DNA from: Caldifarciminota bacterium UBA3073
GTDB lineage: Bacteria > Hydrothermota > UBA3073
Assembly: GCA_002366725.1 (NCBI GenBank)
Contig: DFBT01000063.1
Location: 1-5,977 of the forward strand
DNA length: 5,977 nt
Reading direction: 5' to 3'
Below, one piece after another: positions 1 to 5,972 of this stretch (positions within the stretch are counted from its first letter, which is position 1; every line of letters starts with the position of its first letter). The position numbers and the translations under genes were made by a program. Under the pieces are notes generated by a model that worked only from the letters and a program-made list of their open reading frames with translations, searched no databases and was not told the DNA's origin.

Positions 1-158
1 TACCTATTTCTAAACACCCTCACTAAATCAAACATCAAAATACAAAAATTAAACATCAAATTGGAGCTGAAATCTGTAATCTAAAATCCAAAACTCCAAG
101 CACCAAATATCGAAACAAGCTTATCACTTCTCACTCTCCACGCCTTACGCCTTACGCT
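1..158. repeat. A-rich degenerate intergenic repeats downstream of the Mrp gene
   Basis: No coding region is visible here. The + strand is made of loosely repeated short words: AAACATCAAA occurs exactly at 30-39 and 51-60, followed by related words such as AAATCCAAAACTCC and CACCAAATATC up to about 115. This composition is unlike the neighbouring genes. It resembles the degenerate 'AAATTCCAAACACCAAAT' type of intergenic repeat found in many copies in some uncultivated bacterial genomes; that comparison is from general knowledge and was not searched. No stem followed by a T-run that would serve as a terminator for the upstream gene was found. Confidence 0.55.
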
Positions 159-161
159 TTA
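142..161. repeat. Short tandem repeat GCCTTAC
   Basis: GCCTTAC occurs at 142-148 and 149-155, followed by a six-base variant, GCTTTAC with one base shared, reaching 161. The repeat runs into the stop codon of the Mrp-family gene (159-161), so it forms the immediate 3' end of that gene. It may belong to the same repeat family as the A-rich stretch to its left. Confidence 0.6.
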
Positions 162-953
162 CTGCTCACTCCCTATTACTTTTTCCACGATTGTTGCAAA
201 TGCCTTTGACGCCCTGCATTCCGGATTACTCAGGATAAATGGTTTCCCGCTATCACCCGATTCAACGATCTCTGGCTCTATCGGGACCCTTCCAAGAAAC
301 GGCACACCCATCTCCCTGGATATCCTTTCCCCTCCACCCTCTTTAAAGAGTTTAATCTCATTACCGCAGTATGGACAAATGAGTCCGCTCATGTTCTCAA
401 TTACCCCGAGTATTTTTAGATTCAGTTTTCTGGCGAAATTCACCGCCTTCCTTGAGTCAAGCAACGAGACTTCTTGAGGAGTTGTCACTATTATTGCCCC
501 CGTTGCCGGAATCAACTGGGCAACTGATAGCGGCTCATCTCCGGTACCCGGGGGGGAATCCACTACAAGCCAGTCGATGTCTCCCCAGGCGACATCCTGG
601 AGAAACTGTTGAATTACCTTCATTTTTAGCGGACCCCTCCATATCACGGGCGAGGTTTCACTCTGCAGGAGAAATGACATTGAGACCAGCTTCAGATTCT
701 CCGTGACCATCACGGGTTGGATCGTGCTCTCATCCGATGTATACATTCTCTTGTTCTCAACACCGAGCATCTTGGCGAGATTTGGACCGTGAATATCAAC
801 ATCCAGTAGCCCGATCTCCATACTCTTATCGGCAAGGGCAAGTGCCAAATTGGCGGCAATTGTACTCTTTCCAACTCCTCCTTTACCGCTGAAAACGAGA
901 ACCTTGTGCTTTATTCTCGCAAGCACCTTCTCTAATTTTTCGTTCTTTTCCAC
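159..953 (-). CDS. Mrp/NBP35-family P-loop ATPase (probable Fe-S cluster carrier)
   Basis: This 264-residue protein belongs to the Mrp/ApbC/NBP35 branch of the MinD/ParA-type ATPases, cytoplasmic dimers thought to carry or transfer Fe-S clusters. Visible motifs are the deviant Walker A GKGGVGKST (residues 23-31), the switch DVDIHGPN (51-58), the Walker B region VVDSPPGTGDE (130-140) and ENMSGLICPYCG (186-197). The last contains Cys193 and Cys196, the CxxC that bridges a cluster between two subunits in this family. The N-terminal DUF59/MIP18 domain of longer Mrp proteins is absent, so this is the short form. The start is GTG at 953, 12 bases after the DUF134 stop; a GGGGGAG purine run lies very close to it, so the exact start is slightly uncertain. 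It is probably co-transcribed with the DUF134 gene. Family assignment is secure; the bound cofactor and client proteins are inferred. Confidence 0.95.
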   Translation of the reverse strand: MEKNEKLEKVLARIKHKVLVFSGKGGVGKSTIAANLALALADKSMEIGLLDVDIHGPNLAKMLGVENKRMYTSDESTIQPVMVTENLKLVSMSFLLQSETSPVIWRGPLKMKVIQQFLQDVAWGDIDWLVVDSPPGTGDEPLSVAQLIPATGAIIVTTPQEVSLLDSRKAVNFARKLNLKILGVIENMSGLICPYCGNEIKLFKEGGGERISREMGVPFLGRVPIEPEIVESGDSGKPFILSNPECRASKAFATIVEKVIGSEQ

Positions 954-965
954 ACTCCCCCTTTT

Positions 966-1376
966 TTACGATTTATCTCCGGTTCTAATAATAGGACTAC
1001 CACACTCGGGGCAACACGAGGGTAATGGAAATTCAATGGGTATCTCCCATGCGAATCCACAGTCGCTGCACTCAAGGTTCCTTTGCATAATGGCATAGTT
1101 ACCACCCTCTATGCTCAACGCCTTGCCCTCAACAAAACATTCGGCGACCTTCCTGTGCGCCTCATTCAATATACGTCCAAAGGTCTGGCGGGATACCCTC
1201 ATCCGCCGCGCCGCCTCCTCCTGGTGCAACCCCTTCAAATCAGACAGTCTCATCGCCTCGAACTCGCCAACGGTCAACCTGACCTGCTCAAGGGAACTAA
1301 GAGGTACCCCGCGAGGTTTGTAAAACTGCGCCACGGGTCTATACCCTACCCACCGACACCTTCTTCGTCTTCCCAT
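966..1376 (-). CDS. DUF134 family DNA-binding protein with C-terminal zinc ribbon
   Basis: This 136-residue protein matches DUF134 along its length: a basic N-terminus (GRRRRCRWV), FYKPRGVPLSSLEQVRLTVGEFEAMRL (about 19-44), then a helix-turn-helix like sigma factor region 4 around HQEEAARRMRVSRQTFGRIL (51-70), and the family's KALSIEGGNY block (85-94). The C-terminal part carries CSDC (Cys103, Cys106) and CPEC (Cys122, Cys125), a likely zinc ribbon. DUF134 proteins are thought to be transcription regulators and are often encoded beside Mrp/NBP35 or dinitrogenase-cofactor-like genes, as here with Mrp 12 bases downstream. The start is ATG at 1376, four bases after a GGAGG. A strong promoter with a palindrome over its start site lies just upstream, which suggests autoregulation. 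What it senses is unknown. Confidence 0.92.
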   Translation of the reverse strand: MGRRRRCRWVGYRPVAQFYKPRGVPLSSLEQVRLTVGEFEAMRLSDLKGLHQEEAARRMRVSRQTFGRILNEAHRKVAECFVEGKALSIEGGNYAIMQRNLECSDCGFAWEIPIEFPLPSCCPECGSPIIRTGDKS

Positions 1377-1389
1377 AAAACCTCCATAA

Positions 1390-1403
1390 TGAGCATATGC
1401 CCA
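1390..1403. promoter_or_regulatory. Candidate operator palindrome at the DUF134 promoter
   Basis: The + strand reads TGAGCATATGCCCA, a 14-bp palindrome around a perfect GCATATGC core with one mismatched pair in the arms. It spans roughly -2 to +12 of the predicted transcript of the DUF134-Mrp unit, between the -10 box and the ribosome binding site. A repressor bound there would block initiation. Because the first gene encodes a helix-turn-helix protein, that protein is the obvious candidate; this assignment is inference. Confidence 0.55.
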
Positions 1404-1407
1404 ATAT

Positions 1408-1436
1408 ATTATATCACAAAATTTTCAATTTGTCAA
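1408..1436 (-). promoter_or_regulatory. Consensus sigma-70-type promoter for DUF134-Mrp
   Basis: On the minus strand a perfect -35 box TTGACA (1431-1436) is separated by exactly 17 bases from a perfect -10 box TATAAT (1408-1413). The predicted start of transcription is near 1401, leaving a 5' leader of about 25 bases that contains the GGAGG ribosome binding site (1381-1385). All twelve consensus positions match, so the promoter should be very strong unless repressed. It separates the DUF134-Mrp unit from feoB, which ends 119 bases upstream of the DUF134 start. Confidence 0.88.
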
Positions 1437-1495
1437 GAAAAAAATCAAATAAATTGTGCAAGATTATGTAGAGGATAAACACGGCAACATCTCTT

Positions 1496-3430
1496 CTAAA
1501 AAAACAAAATTATTCTCCGGAGCAAACCGGCAAATAGAATACCGTAGGCTATCGATGTTATTGTTAAGCCCATTGCCCTCTTAAATCCAAATTCTTTAAT
1601 AAGCATTCCCAGCGCAATTATACATGGAATCCCAACGGTGGAAGCTATTCCAAATGTATAAATTTGAAGGGGGGTCAAAATCGAAGATATCTCACCGCCC
1701 AGAACCGAGACCAACATTCCCCCGGTTAAATCTTTTTGTAAGAAACCAAATATCAAGGGAATAATGCTTACAGCGGGTAAACCCAACCAGGTGGTGGTGA
1801 TCGGTGAAAGTGGTTTTACTATGATGTTGGTAAAACCCAACATATCCAAAATTCCAAGTGCTATTCCTCCGAGTATCAATAAAGGTATGACTATATATAC
1901 AAAGTCCTTCATTCTGATCCAGGATTTGGCAAATACATTTTTAAGCAGGGGTTTTCTATAGGGGGGCAATTCCAAGAGCAGGGGCTCACTCTTCACATGG
2001 ATAAGTCTTTTTATTCCAAAAGCCCAGATCAAACCCGCCGCAAATAAGGTAACAAAAACAGAAAGTGCCAACCTTACGCCCCCATAAAATCCCACTATTC
2101 CCATCACTATGGCGGTTCTCGAAGAGCAGGGTACAAAAGCGAATAACGATGCGGTATGAAATTGTTCTTTTTTAGATGATAGGAGTCTGGTAGCTCTGGT
2201 CGCCGGCGCAGTGCAACCCAAGCACAATGCCAAAGGAATAAATGCCTTCCCCGGTAAACCCAATTTTTTCAAAAACCTCTGTGTGTTGACAATAAATCTG
2301 GAAAGAAACCCTATATCTTCCAACAGACCCAAAAGCAAATAAAACAAGAAAACATAAGGTAAAGCAATAGAAACACCCGCTGCAAGTCCAGCCAAACCCT
2401 GAACCAATACCACGGTGATAATAGAATGTTCTGCCGCACCGAAAGAAGATAAAAGGCTGTCTGTCAAACCCATAAGAACATTCTGTATCAAATTGCCAAG
2501 ATATAATAATGTACCAAAGATGGCAAAAAGAAATAAACCGGTAGTCAGTGGACCCCAGACCCTGTGCAGAAGTACATTATCGATTCTCTCTCCCGCCAGC
2601 TTTTCTTTTCCTGAAGAGAACAATCGAGTAACCTTTTCGGCAATAAATGAGGCTGTGCCGTATCTGGTTATGGATATGTCTTCTGCGATTTTTGGATGTT
2701 CTTTTAAGTTCTCTTTTGCTTCCCCAATTATTTTTTCATTCTTCAAGTATTTATAGAAATCTTCATCTTCTTCCAAAACCCTTAAGGCGACAAGTCTTTT
2801 AGGTAGCCTTCCTTTAACTTGAGTGGATATTTTATCTATTGCTCTTTCTATATGATCATCATATCTAATTTTGAAACCTCGTCTTGCCACCTCTTTGATC
2901 CTTCGACGGAGTTTATCCCGAGCGAAGCTGAGGGACTCAGGACAGGTTTTTAATATTGCATTTACAAGTCTGCTTACCCCTCTTTTGGTTAGAGGATTTA
3001 TAGGTATAACAGGGATATTAAGGAGTTTTTCCAATTTTTCGCAATCAATTTTTATTCCTTTCTTTTCAGCTTCTTCCACAAAATTTAGAGCTATAATAGC
3101 AGGTATTTCTGCCTCCAAGATTTGGAAAACCATGTAAAGACTTCTCTCAAGAGAGGTTGCATCGGCAATTATTATTGCTCCATCTATTTCTTCTTCAAAC
3201 AAAGCCCTTTCAGTAACTTTTTCTTCTTCACTCCTATCAGATATAGAGTATATTCCCGGGGTATCTAAAAAATTTATTTTTACATCGTGAAAAATTTCTT
3301 CGGCTTGCGTTATCTCAACTGTGGTCCCGGGATAATTGGATACCACGACTCTCGGCCCAACCAAAGCGTTGAGCAAAGACGACTTTCCCACATTTGGCTG
3401 ACCAATCAAAAGTATTTTAAGTTCTTTCAT
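1496..3430 (-). CDS. feoB: Ferrous iron transport protein B
   Basis: This 644-residue inner-membrane protein has a cytoplasmic G domain and a polytopic Fe(II) permease domain. G motifs: G1 GQPNVGKSS (10-18), G2 NYPGTT (32-37), G3 DTPG (56-59) and a G4 with Asn116 but Glu119 where Asp is usual (NFVE). A charged helical linker (about 160-280) leads to the membrane part (about 290-644). That part includes LEDIGFLSR (370-378), the first gate motif CLGCTAPATRATR (403-415, Cys406 in the pathway), the second gate motif FVPCSSR (432-438, Cys435), and GFLQKD (562-567). Length is within the FeoB range, slightly shorter than the ~770-residue enterobacterial form. The ATG at 3430 lies inside the end of the DtxR-FeoA gene (14-base overlap), with AGGA nine bases upstream, implying translational coupling. 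Residues about 161-180 appear to derive from a palindromic repeat. Fe(II) is the likely substrate; Mn(II), transported by some FeoB homologues, is not excluded. Confidence 0.96.
   Translation of the reverse strand: MKELKILLIGQPNVGKSSLLNALVGPRVVVSNYPGTTVEITQAEEIFHDVKINFLDTPGIYSISDRSEEEKVTERALFEEEIDGAIIIADATSLERSLYMVFQILEAEIPAIIALNFVEEAEKKGIKIDCEKLEKLLNIPVIPINPLTKRGVSRLVNAILKTCPESLSFARDKLRRRIKEVARRGFKIRYDDHIERAIDKISTQVKGRLPKRLVALRVLEEDEDFYKYLKNEKIIGEAKENLKEHPKIAEDISITRYGTASFIAEKVTRLFSSGKEKLAGERIDNVLLHRVWGPLTTGLFLFAIFGTLLYLGNLIQNVLMGLTDSLLSSFGAAEHSIITVVLVQGLAGLAAGVSIALPYVFLFYLLLGLLEDIGFLSRFIVNTQRFLKKLGLPGKAFIPLALCLGCTAPATRATRLLSSKKEQFHTASLFAFVPCSSRTAIVMGIVGFYGGVRLALSVFVTLFAAGLIWAFGIKRLIHVKSEPLLLELPPYRKPLLKNVFAKSWIRMKDFVYIVIPLLILGGIALGILDMLGFTNIIVKPLSPITTTWLGLPAVSIIPLIFGFLQKDLTGGMLVSVLGGEISSILTPLQIYTFGIASTVGIPCIIALGMLIKEFGFKRAMGLTITSIAYGILFAGLLRRIILFF
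2901..2945. repeat. Palindromic repeat-like element embedded in frame in feoB
   Basis: This stretch contains nested inverted repeats: CTTCG (2901-2905) with CGAAG (2923-2927), AGC (2921-2923) with GCT (2927-2929) around a GAA loop, TCCC (2916-2919) with GGGA (2932-2935), and a perfect CTGAG-GGA-CTCAG (2928-2940). It is richer in GC than surrounding feoB. Its wording (CTTCGAC..., GAGCGAAGCTGAGGGACTCAGGACAGG) resembles the abundant 'CCTTCGAC...CTCAGGACAGG' dispersed repeat of many environmental bacterial genomes. It encodes about FeoB residues 162-177, in the linker after the G domain, without breaking the frame. That it is an inserted repeat is inference. Confidence 0.5.
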
Positions 3431-4022
3431 TCTTATATATCCTGATATTCTCCGCTATATCTTTGTTCAAAGCAATTTTTTTATTACCTATCTTAACTAC
3501 TATGCTATCGGATATCTCGTTGGTTATTCTTATCCTCTCTCCTAAAAATATTCCCATACTAACCATTCTCTCAAACACGCCGTAATCCGAGAAAACAATA
3601 TCTGTGATTATTCCCTTTCCATTACATTCCAACTCTGTCAATGGAACACCCGCGCTTTTGAGTGTAGACAACTTTTTTATATTATCGATAACTTCTTTAG
3701 AAACATAATGTTCGAGAATATGGGCAACCTTATGTGCATCTCTGCCATTCTTCGTTTCTTTGACATAATTTTCGAGAATGCGGTGTTTTTTTACGATATC
3801 CCTTGCGTTTTCTTTTCCCCTTTCCGTTAATGAGATAAAATTATTGTGATATTTTATCAAACCCTCTCCATTGAGTTGTTTAATTGCCTTCGATATAAAT
3901 GGGTCAGAAACATTGATATCTGATTTTATGGAATCCACAGAGACCTCTTCGGTTTCTTCTTCACCCAAGGTCCTCAATATATCCTCCCTGACTATTTTTA
4001 AGATATCACCCTCTTTCGTCAT
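3417..4022 (-). CDS. DtxR/MntR-type metalloregulator with C-terminal FeoA domain
   Basis: This 201-residue protein has an N-terminal winged helix (about 1-75; VSDPFISKAIKQLNGEGLI at 38-56, then the wing and LTERGK), a DtxR-type metal-binding and dimerisation region (76-118; KKHRILE at 78-84 and AHILEHYVS at 100-108, where His80, Glu84 and His105 align with known DtxR-family ligands), and an SH3-like FeoA domain (about 122-197; GVFERMVSMGIFLGERIRI). It is probably a Fe(II)- or Mn(II)-responsive repressor. No free-standing feoA is present, so the C-terminal domain could also act as the FeoB partner. The chosen ATG at 4022 follows a GGGGTGGTG ribosome binding site; the frame stays open 16 codons further up, to 4070, without a better site. 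The stop overlaps the feoB start by 14 bases, and the gene lies 89 bases downstream of the ABC permease. The two-domain layout is known in the DtxR family, so it need not be a recent fusion. Confidence 0.9.
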   Translation of the reverse strand: MTKEGDILKIVREDILRTLGEEETEEVSVDSIKSDINVSDPFISKAIKQLNGEGLIKYHNNFISLTERGKENARDIVKKHRILENYVKETKNGRDAHKVAHILEHYVSKEVIDNIKKLSTLKSAGVPLTELECNGKGIITDIVFSDYGVFERMVSMGIFLGERIRITNEISDSIVVKIGNKKIALNKDIAENIRIYKNERT

Positions 4023-4111
4023 TCTGTCACCACCCCTTCCACATATGTACAGTTGATTTACCGAATGCATCTCAGTTCAGCAAAGGTCTTGGCATCGAGT
4101 CGTGTAATTTA

Positions 4112-4852
4112 CTAAAATCTCTTATCCAGGCTTTTTTGATGCCATTTTACGGCGAAAAAGAAAAACAGGATGCCGAAACCGAGCAGGACCAATAAACTAA
4201 CAGCGGGGTTGAAATAGTTTGTCCCACCAACTGAAAACCTTGCCAGATCCGTATAGTAAGTTAAAGGAGAGATATATGAAATAATTTTCCAACTGCCCAT
4301 CTCACCGATTGGAACGAATATGCCACTTATGAAAATTAATGGAAACTTTATCAGACTTGATAACATCATTATGTTTGACGGGTTATCTGTGGCGGGAGCT
4401 GAGATCAGCAAACCCAAAGACGAAAAGCAAAAGGCAGCCAGAATTGTACCGACAATTAGAGCTAAACTTATTATCTCGGTTCCAAGTAAGACGATACTGA
4501 CCAAAACAATAAAGAGGGTTATAAAAAGGCCAAACAAGAGAGAAGCTATTATATCACCTAAAATGATAGCCCACAAGGCGATCGGTGCCGAAATCAATCT
4601 CTCAAAAGTTCTCATCCTCGTCTCCCACGGTGCTATCACCGGTCCTATCGACGAAACGGTAACGAAGAGCGCCATCCCCAGTAAACCGGGAATCAGGAAG
4701 CCCGGAGAAAATTTTCTTCCCAGGACGAAGGCAAAAAATAAAAAAGAAGGCATCAACAGACCGGAGATCACAACGGGCCCCTTCAAATAAAAAATGGAGA
4801 GGTCCTTTTTGGTGATAGCCCACGATCTTTTAAACTGATCGAAAATATTCAT
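4112..4852 (-). CDS. ABC-2 type transporter permease
   Basis: This 246-residue integral membrane protein has about six hydrophobic segments (roughly 26-45, 52-73, 96-124, 126-152, 164-182 and 216-236), the usual topology of ABC-2 exporter permeases such as DrrB and NodJ. Family landmarks are TFERLISAPIALWAIILGD (82-100) after the second segment and FISGIFVPIG (174-183) followed by ISPLTYYTDLAR (194-205). The basic C-terminus (KWHQKSLDKRF) is probably cytoplasmic. The ATG at 4852 overlaps the stop of the ATPase gene in an ATGA arrangement, and GGAGGGGAG just upstream, within the end of that gene, is a strong ribosome binding site. It pairs with the adjacent ATPase to form an exporter, likely two of each subunit. 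The substrate (drug, lipid, polysaccharide or other) cannot be told from the sequence. Confidence 0.93.
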   Translation of the reverse strand: MNIFDQFKRSWAITKKDLSIFYLKGPVVISGLLMPSFLFFAFVLGRKFSPGFLIPGLLGMALFVTVSSIGPVIAPWETRMRTFERLISAPIALWAIILGDIIASLLFGLFITLFIVLVSIVLLGTEIISLALIVGTILAAFCFSSLGLLISAPATDNPSNIMMLSSLIKFPLIFISGIFVPIGEMGSWKIISYISPLTYYTDLARFSVGGTNYFNPAVSLLVLLGFGILFFFFAVKWHQKSLDKRF

Positions 4853-5772
4853 TTTTCTCCCCTCCTTGTCAGTTTTAAAAACACATCTTCGAGATTGGGC
4901 TCCAGGGTATTAAGGGATATTATTTTATTGCCGGATGATTGTGAGTATTTGACAAGCATCGGAATGATCTCTCCCGGTTTCTCGGTGTATAACCTTAATT
5001 TATTTCCCACCTTCTTAACCTCTGAAACCCCCTCAAATGTGAACTCTCCGGGCATCACTCTTTTAACAAAGGCAACCTCGACAGAGGTGGTGCTCTGAAT
5101 TGCGCGTTTTAATTTCTCCGGACGGTCAATGGCCACAATTTTACCGTAATTCATAATCGCCACCCTGTCACAGAGTTGGTTAGCCTCCTCAATATTGTGG
5201 GTTGTTAAAACGATAGTTGTTCCCTTATCGTTGAACTCTCTAATGAGTTTTCTGATCAATCTAACGCTCTCCACATCCAAACCGGAAGTCGGTTCATCTA
5301 AAAATAATAATTGCGGGTCGTTCATCAATCCCATAGCCACGATTATCCTCTGTTTCATTCCCTTGGAAAAGGTTCTCACCTTATGATGTCTTTTTTCATA
5401 CAATCCAAATAACTTCAGTAAATTCTCCGCCTTCTCCACTCTTTCCTTCCTCTGTATCCCGTACAATTCTCCGATGAGCAACAAATTCCCAATGGCAGAA
5501 AGATCTATGTAGGCATTCGCCATTTCTGGAACGATACCCATCATCTGTTTAGCTTCCAGGGGGTTCTTTTGAATATCGTATTCCCCTATGTGGGCGCTGC
5601 CGACGGTTGACTTGAGGATGCCCGTAAGCATCCTTATCGTTGTCGTTTTGCCGGCACCATTTGGACCGAGAAGACCGAAAAGCTCGCCGATTTTGACCGT
5701 GAATGATATGTGGTCAACGGCTGTAACACCATTGAATTGCTTGGTTAAATTTTCAACCTCTATTGCTTGCAT
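4849..5772 (-). CDS. ABC-2 type exporter ATP-binding protein
   Basis: This 307-residue protein is the ATPase of a DrrA/CcmA-like exporter. Motifs: Walker A GPNGAGKTT (36-44), Q-loop position with Glu83 instead of Gln (GIVPE), signature FSKGMKQR (135-142) in place of LSGGQ, Walker B LLFLDEP (155-161) with catalytic Glu160, D-loop SGLD (163-166) and switch His192. Both variants are common in this exporter class. The C-terminal extension (about 225-307) ends in LEDVFLKLT (294-302), typical of the DUF4162-type regulatory tail. The ATG at 5772 gives the family's usual start (MQAIEVENLTKQF) and sits nine bases after AAGGT. An ATG at 5781 touches that site and is less likely, and a TTG at 5796 has no ribosome binding site. 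It is first in the operon with the permease, overlapping it by four bases. Confidence 0.94.
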   Translation of the reverse strand: MQAIEVENLTKQFNGVTAVDHISFTVKIGELFGLLGPNGAGKTTTIRMLTGILKSTVGSAHIGEYDIQKNPLEAKQMMGIVPEMANAYIDLSAIGNLLLIGELYGIQRKERVEKAENLLKLFGLYEKRHHKVRTFSKGMKQRIIVAMGLMNDPQLLFLDEPTSGLDVESVRLIRKLIREFNDKGTTIVLTTHNIEEANQLCDRVAIMNYGKIVAIDRPEKLKRAIQSTTSVEVAFVKRVMPGEFTFEGVSEVKKVGNKLRLYTEKPGEIIPMLVKYSQSSGNKIISLNTLEPNLEDVFLKLTRRGEK

Positions 5773-5821
5773 TTTCGTCATACCTTGTTTAACCAAGTAA
5801 AAATAAAGTTCAAGACGCCTT

Positions 5822-5850
5822 ATTATAACTTAAGATTCCAAAAAAGTTAA
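5822..5850 (-). promoter_or_regulatory. Predicted promoter of the ABC exporter operon
   Basis: On the minus strand a perfect TATAAT (5822-5827) lies 17 bases downstream of TTAACT (5845-5850), which matches TTGACA at four of six positions. Transcription would begin near 5815, giving a leader of about 43 bases to the ATG at 5772. No other promoter of similar quality was found between here and the DtxR-FeoA gene, so read-through into the feo genes is possible. Confidence 0.6.
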
Positions 5851-5896
5851 GCAAAATCAAAGAAAATGCTCCCTAACGAAAAAAATGCAAGAAAAT

Positions 5897-5907
5897 GTTG
5901 CTGCAAC
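5897..5907. repeat. Short palindrome GTTGC-T-GCAAC
   Basis: Two perfect 5-base arms (5897-5901 and 5903-5907) are separated by one base, in the gap upstream of the ABC operon promoter. It could be a small protein-binding site. An overlapping GCAA/TTGC stem (5887-5890 with 5898-5901) next to seven A residues at 5879-5885 would read on the minus strand as a very weak terminator. No function is assigned. Confidence 0.35.
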
Positions 5908-5948
5908 TATCGCGGGTAAGAGAATCGTTGGGGTGGGGCACCGTGAAG

Positions 5949-5972
5949 ATAACCATTGCCATCAATGGTTAT
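5949..5972. repeat. Perfect 10-bp inverted repeat at the right edge
   Basis: ATAACCATTG (5949-5958) is mirrored by CAATGGTTAT (5963-5972) around a four-base CCAT centre. No T-run follows within the window, so it is not a complete intrinsic terminator. It may be an operator, a repeat, or chance symmetry inside the end of a gene cut by the window. Open frames pass through it on both strands: a + strand GTG at 5943 after a GGGGTGGGG run, and a minus-strand frame ending in TAG at 5907-5909. Confidence 0.5.

Noticed and set aside
63..97. Hairpin between GGAG (63-66) and CTCC (94-97) downstream of mrp as a terminator
   Set aside because: Only four outer pairs hold and the inner bases do not pair; the match is explained by the repetitive sequence.
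1..158. CRISPR-like array at the left edge
   Set aside because: The repeats are short, imperfect and irregularly spaced, with no constant repeat and spacer lengths.
452..706. Plus-strand open frames opposite the minus-strand genes, including 452-706, 1083-1478, 2415-2756 and 4320-4790
   Set aside because: They lie antisense to strongly supported genes, their translations show no family motifs, and no convincing ribosome binding sites precede them.
1437..1495. Rho-independent terminator after feoB
   Set aside because: A run of seven T residues on the minus strand (about 1438-1444) is present, but no stable stem precedes it; only a 4-bp AGAG/CTCT pairing with a long loop could be found.
4023..4111. 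Possible promoter for DtxR-FeoA (minus strand TTGCTG, 17 bases, TAAATC) and a small palindrome ACATATGT at 4041-4048
   Set aside because: The -10 box matches only three of six consensus positions, and the palindrome lies next to the ribosome binding site with no extended symmetry; neither exceeds what chance would give in an AT-rich gap.
4602..4823. Second minus-strand frame of 73 codons inside the ABC permease gene
   Set aside because: It is an out-of-frame shadow of the well-supported permease.
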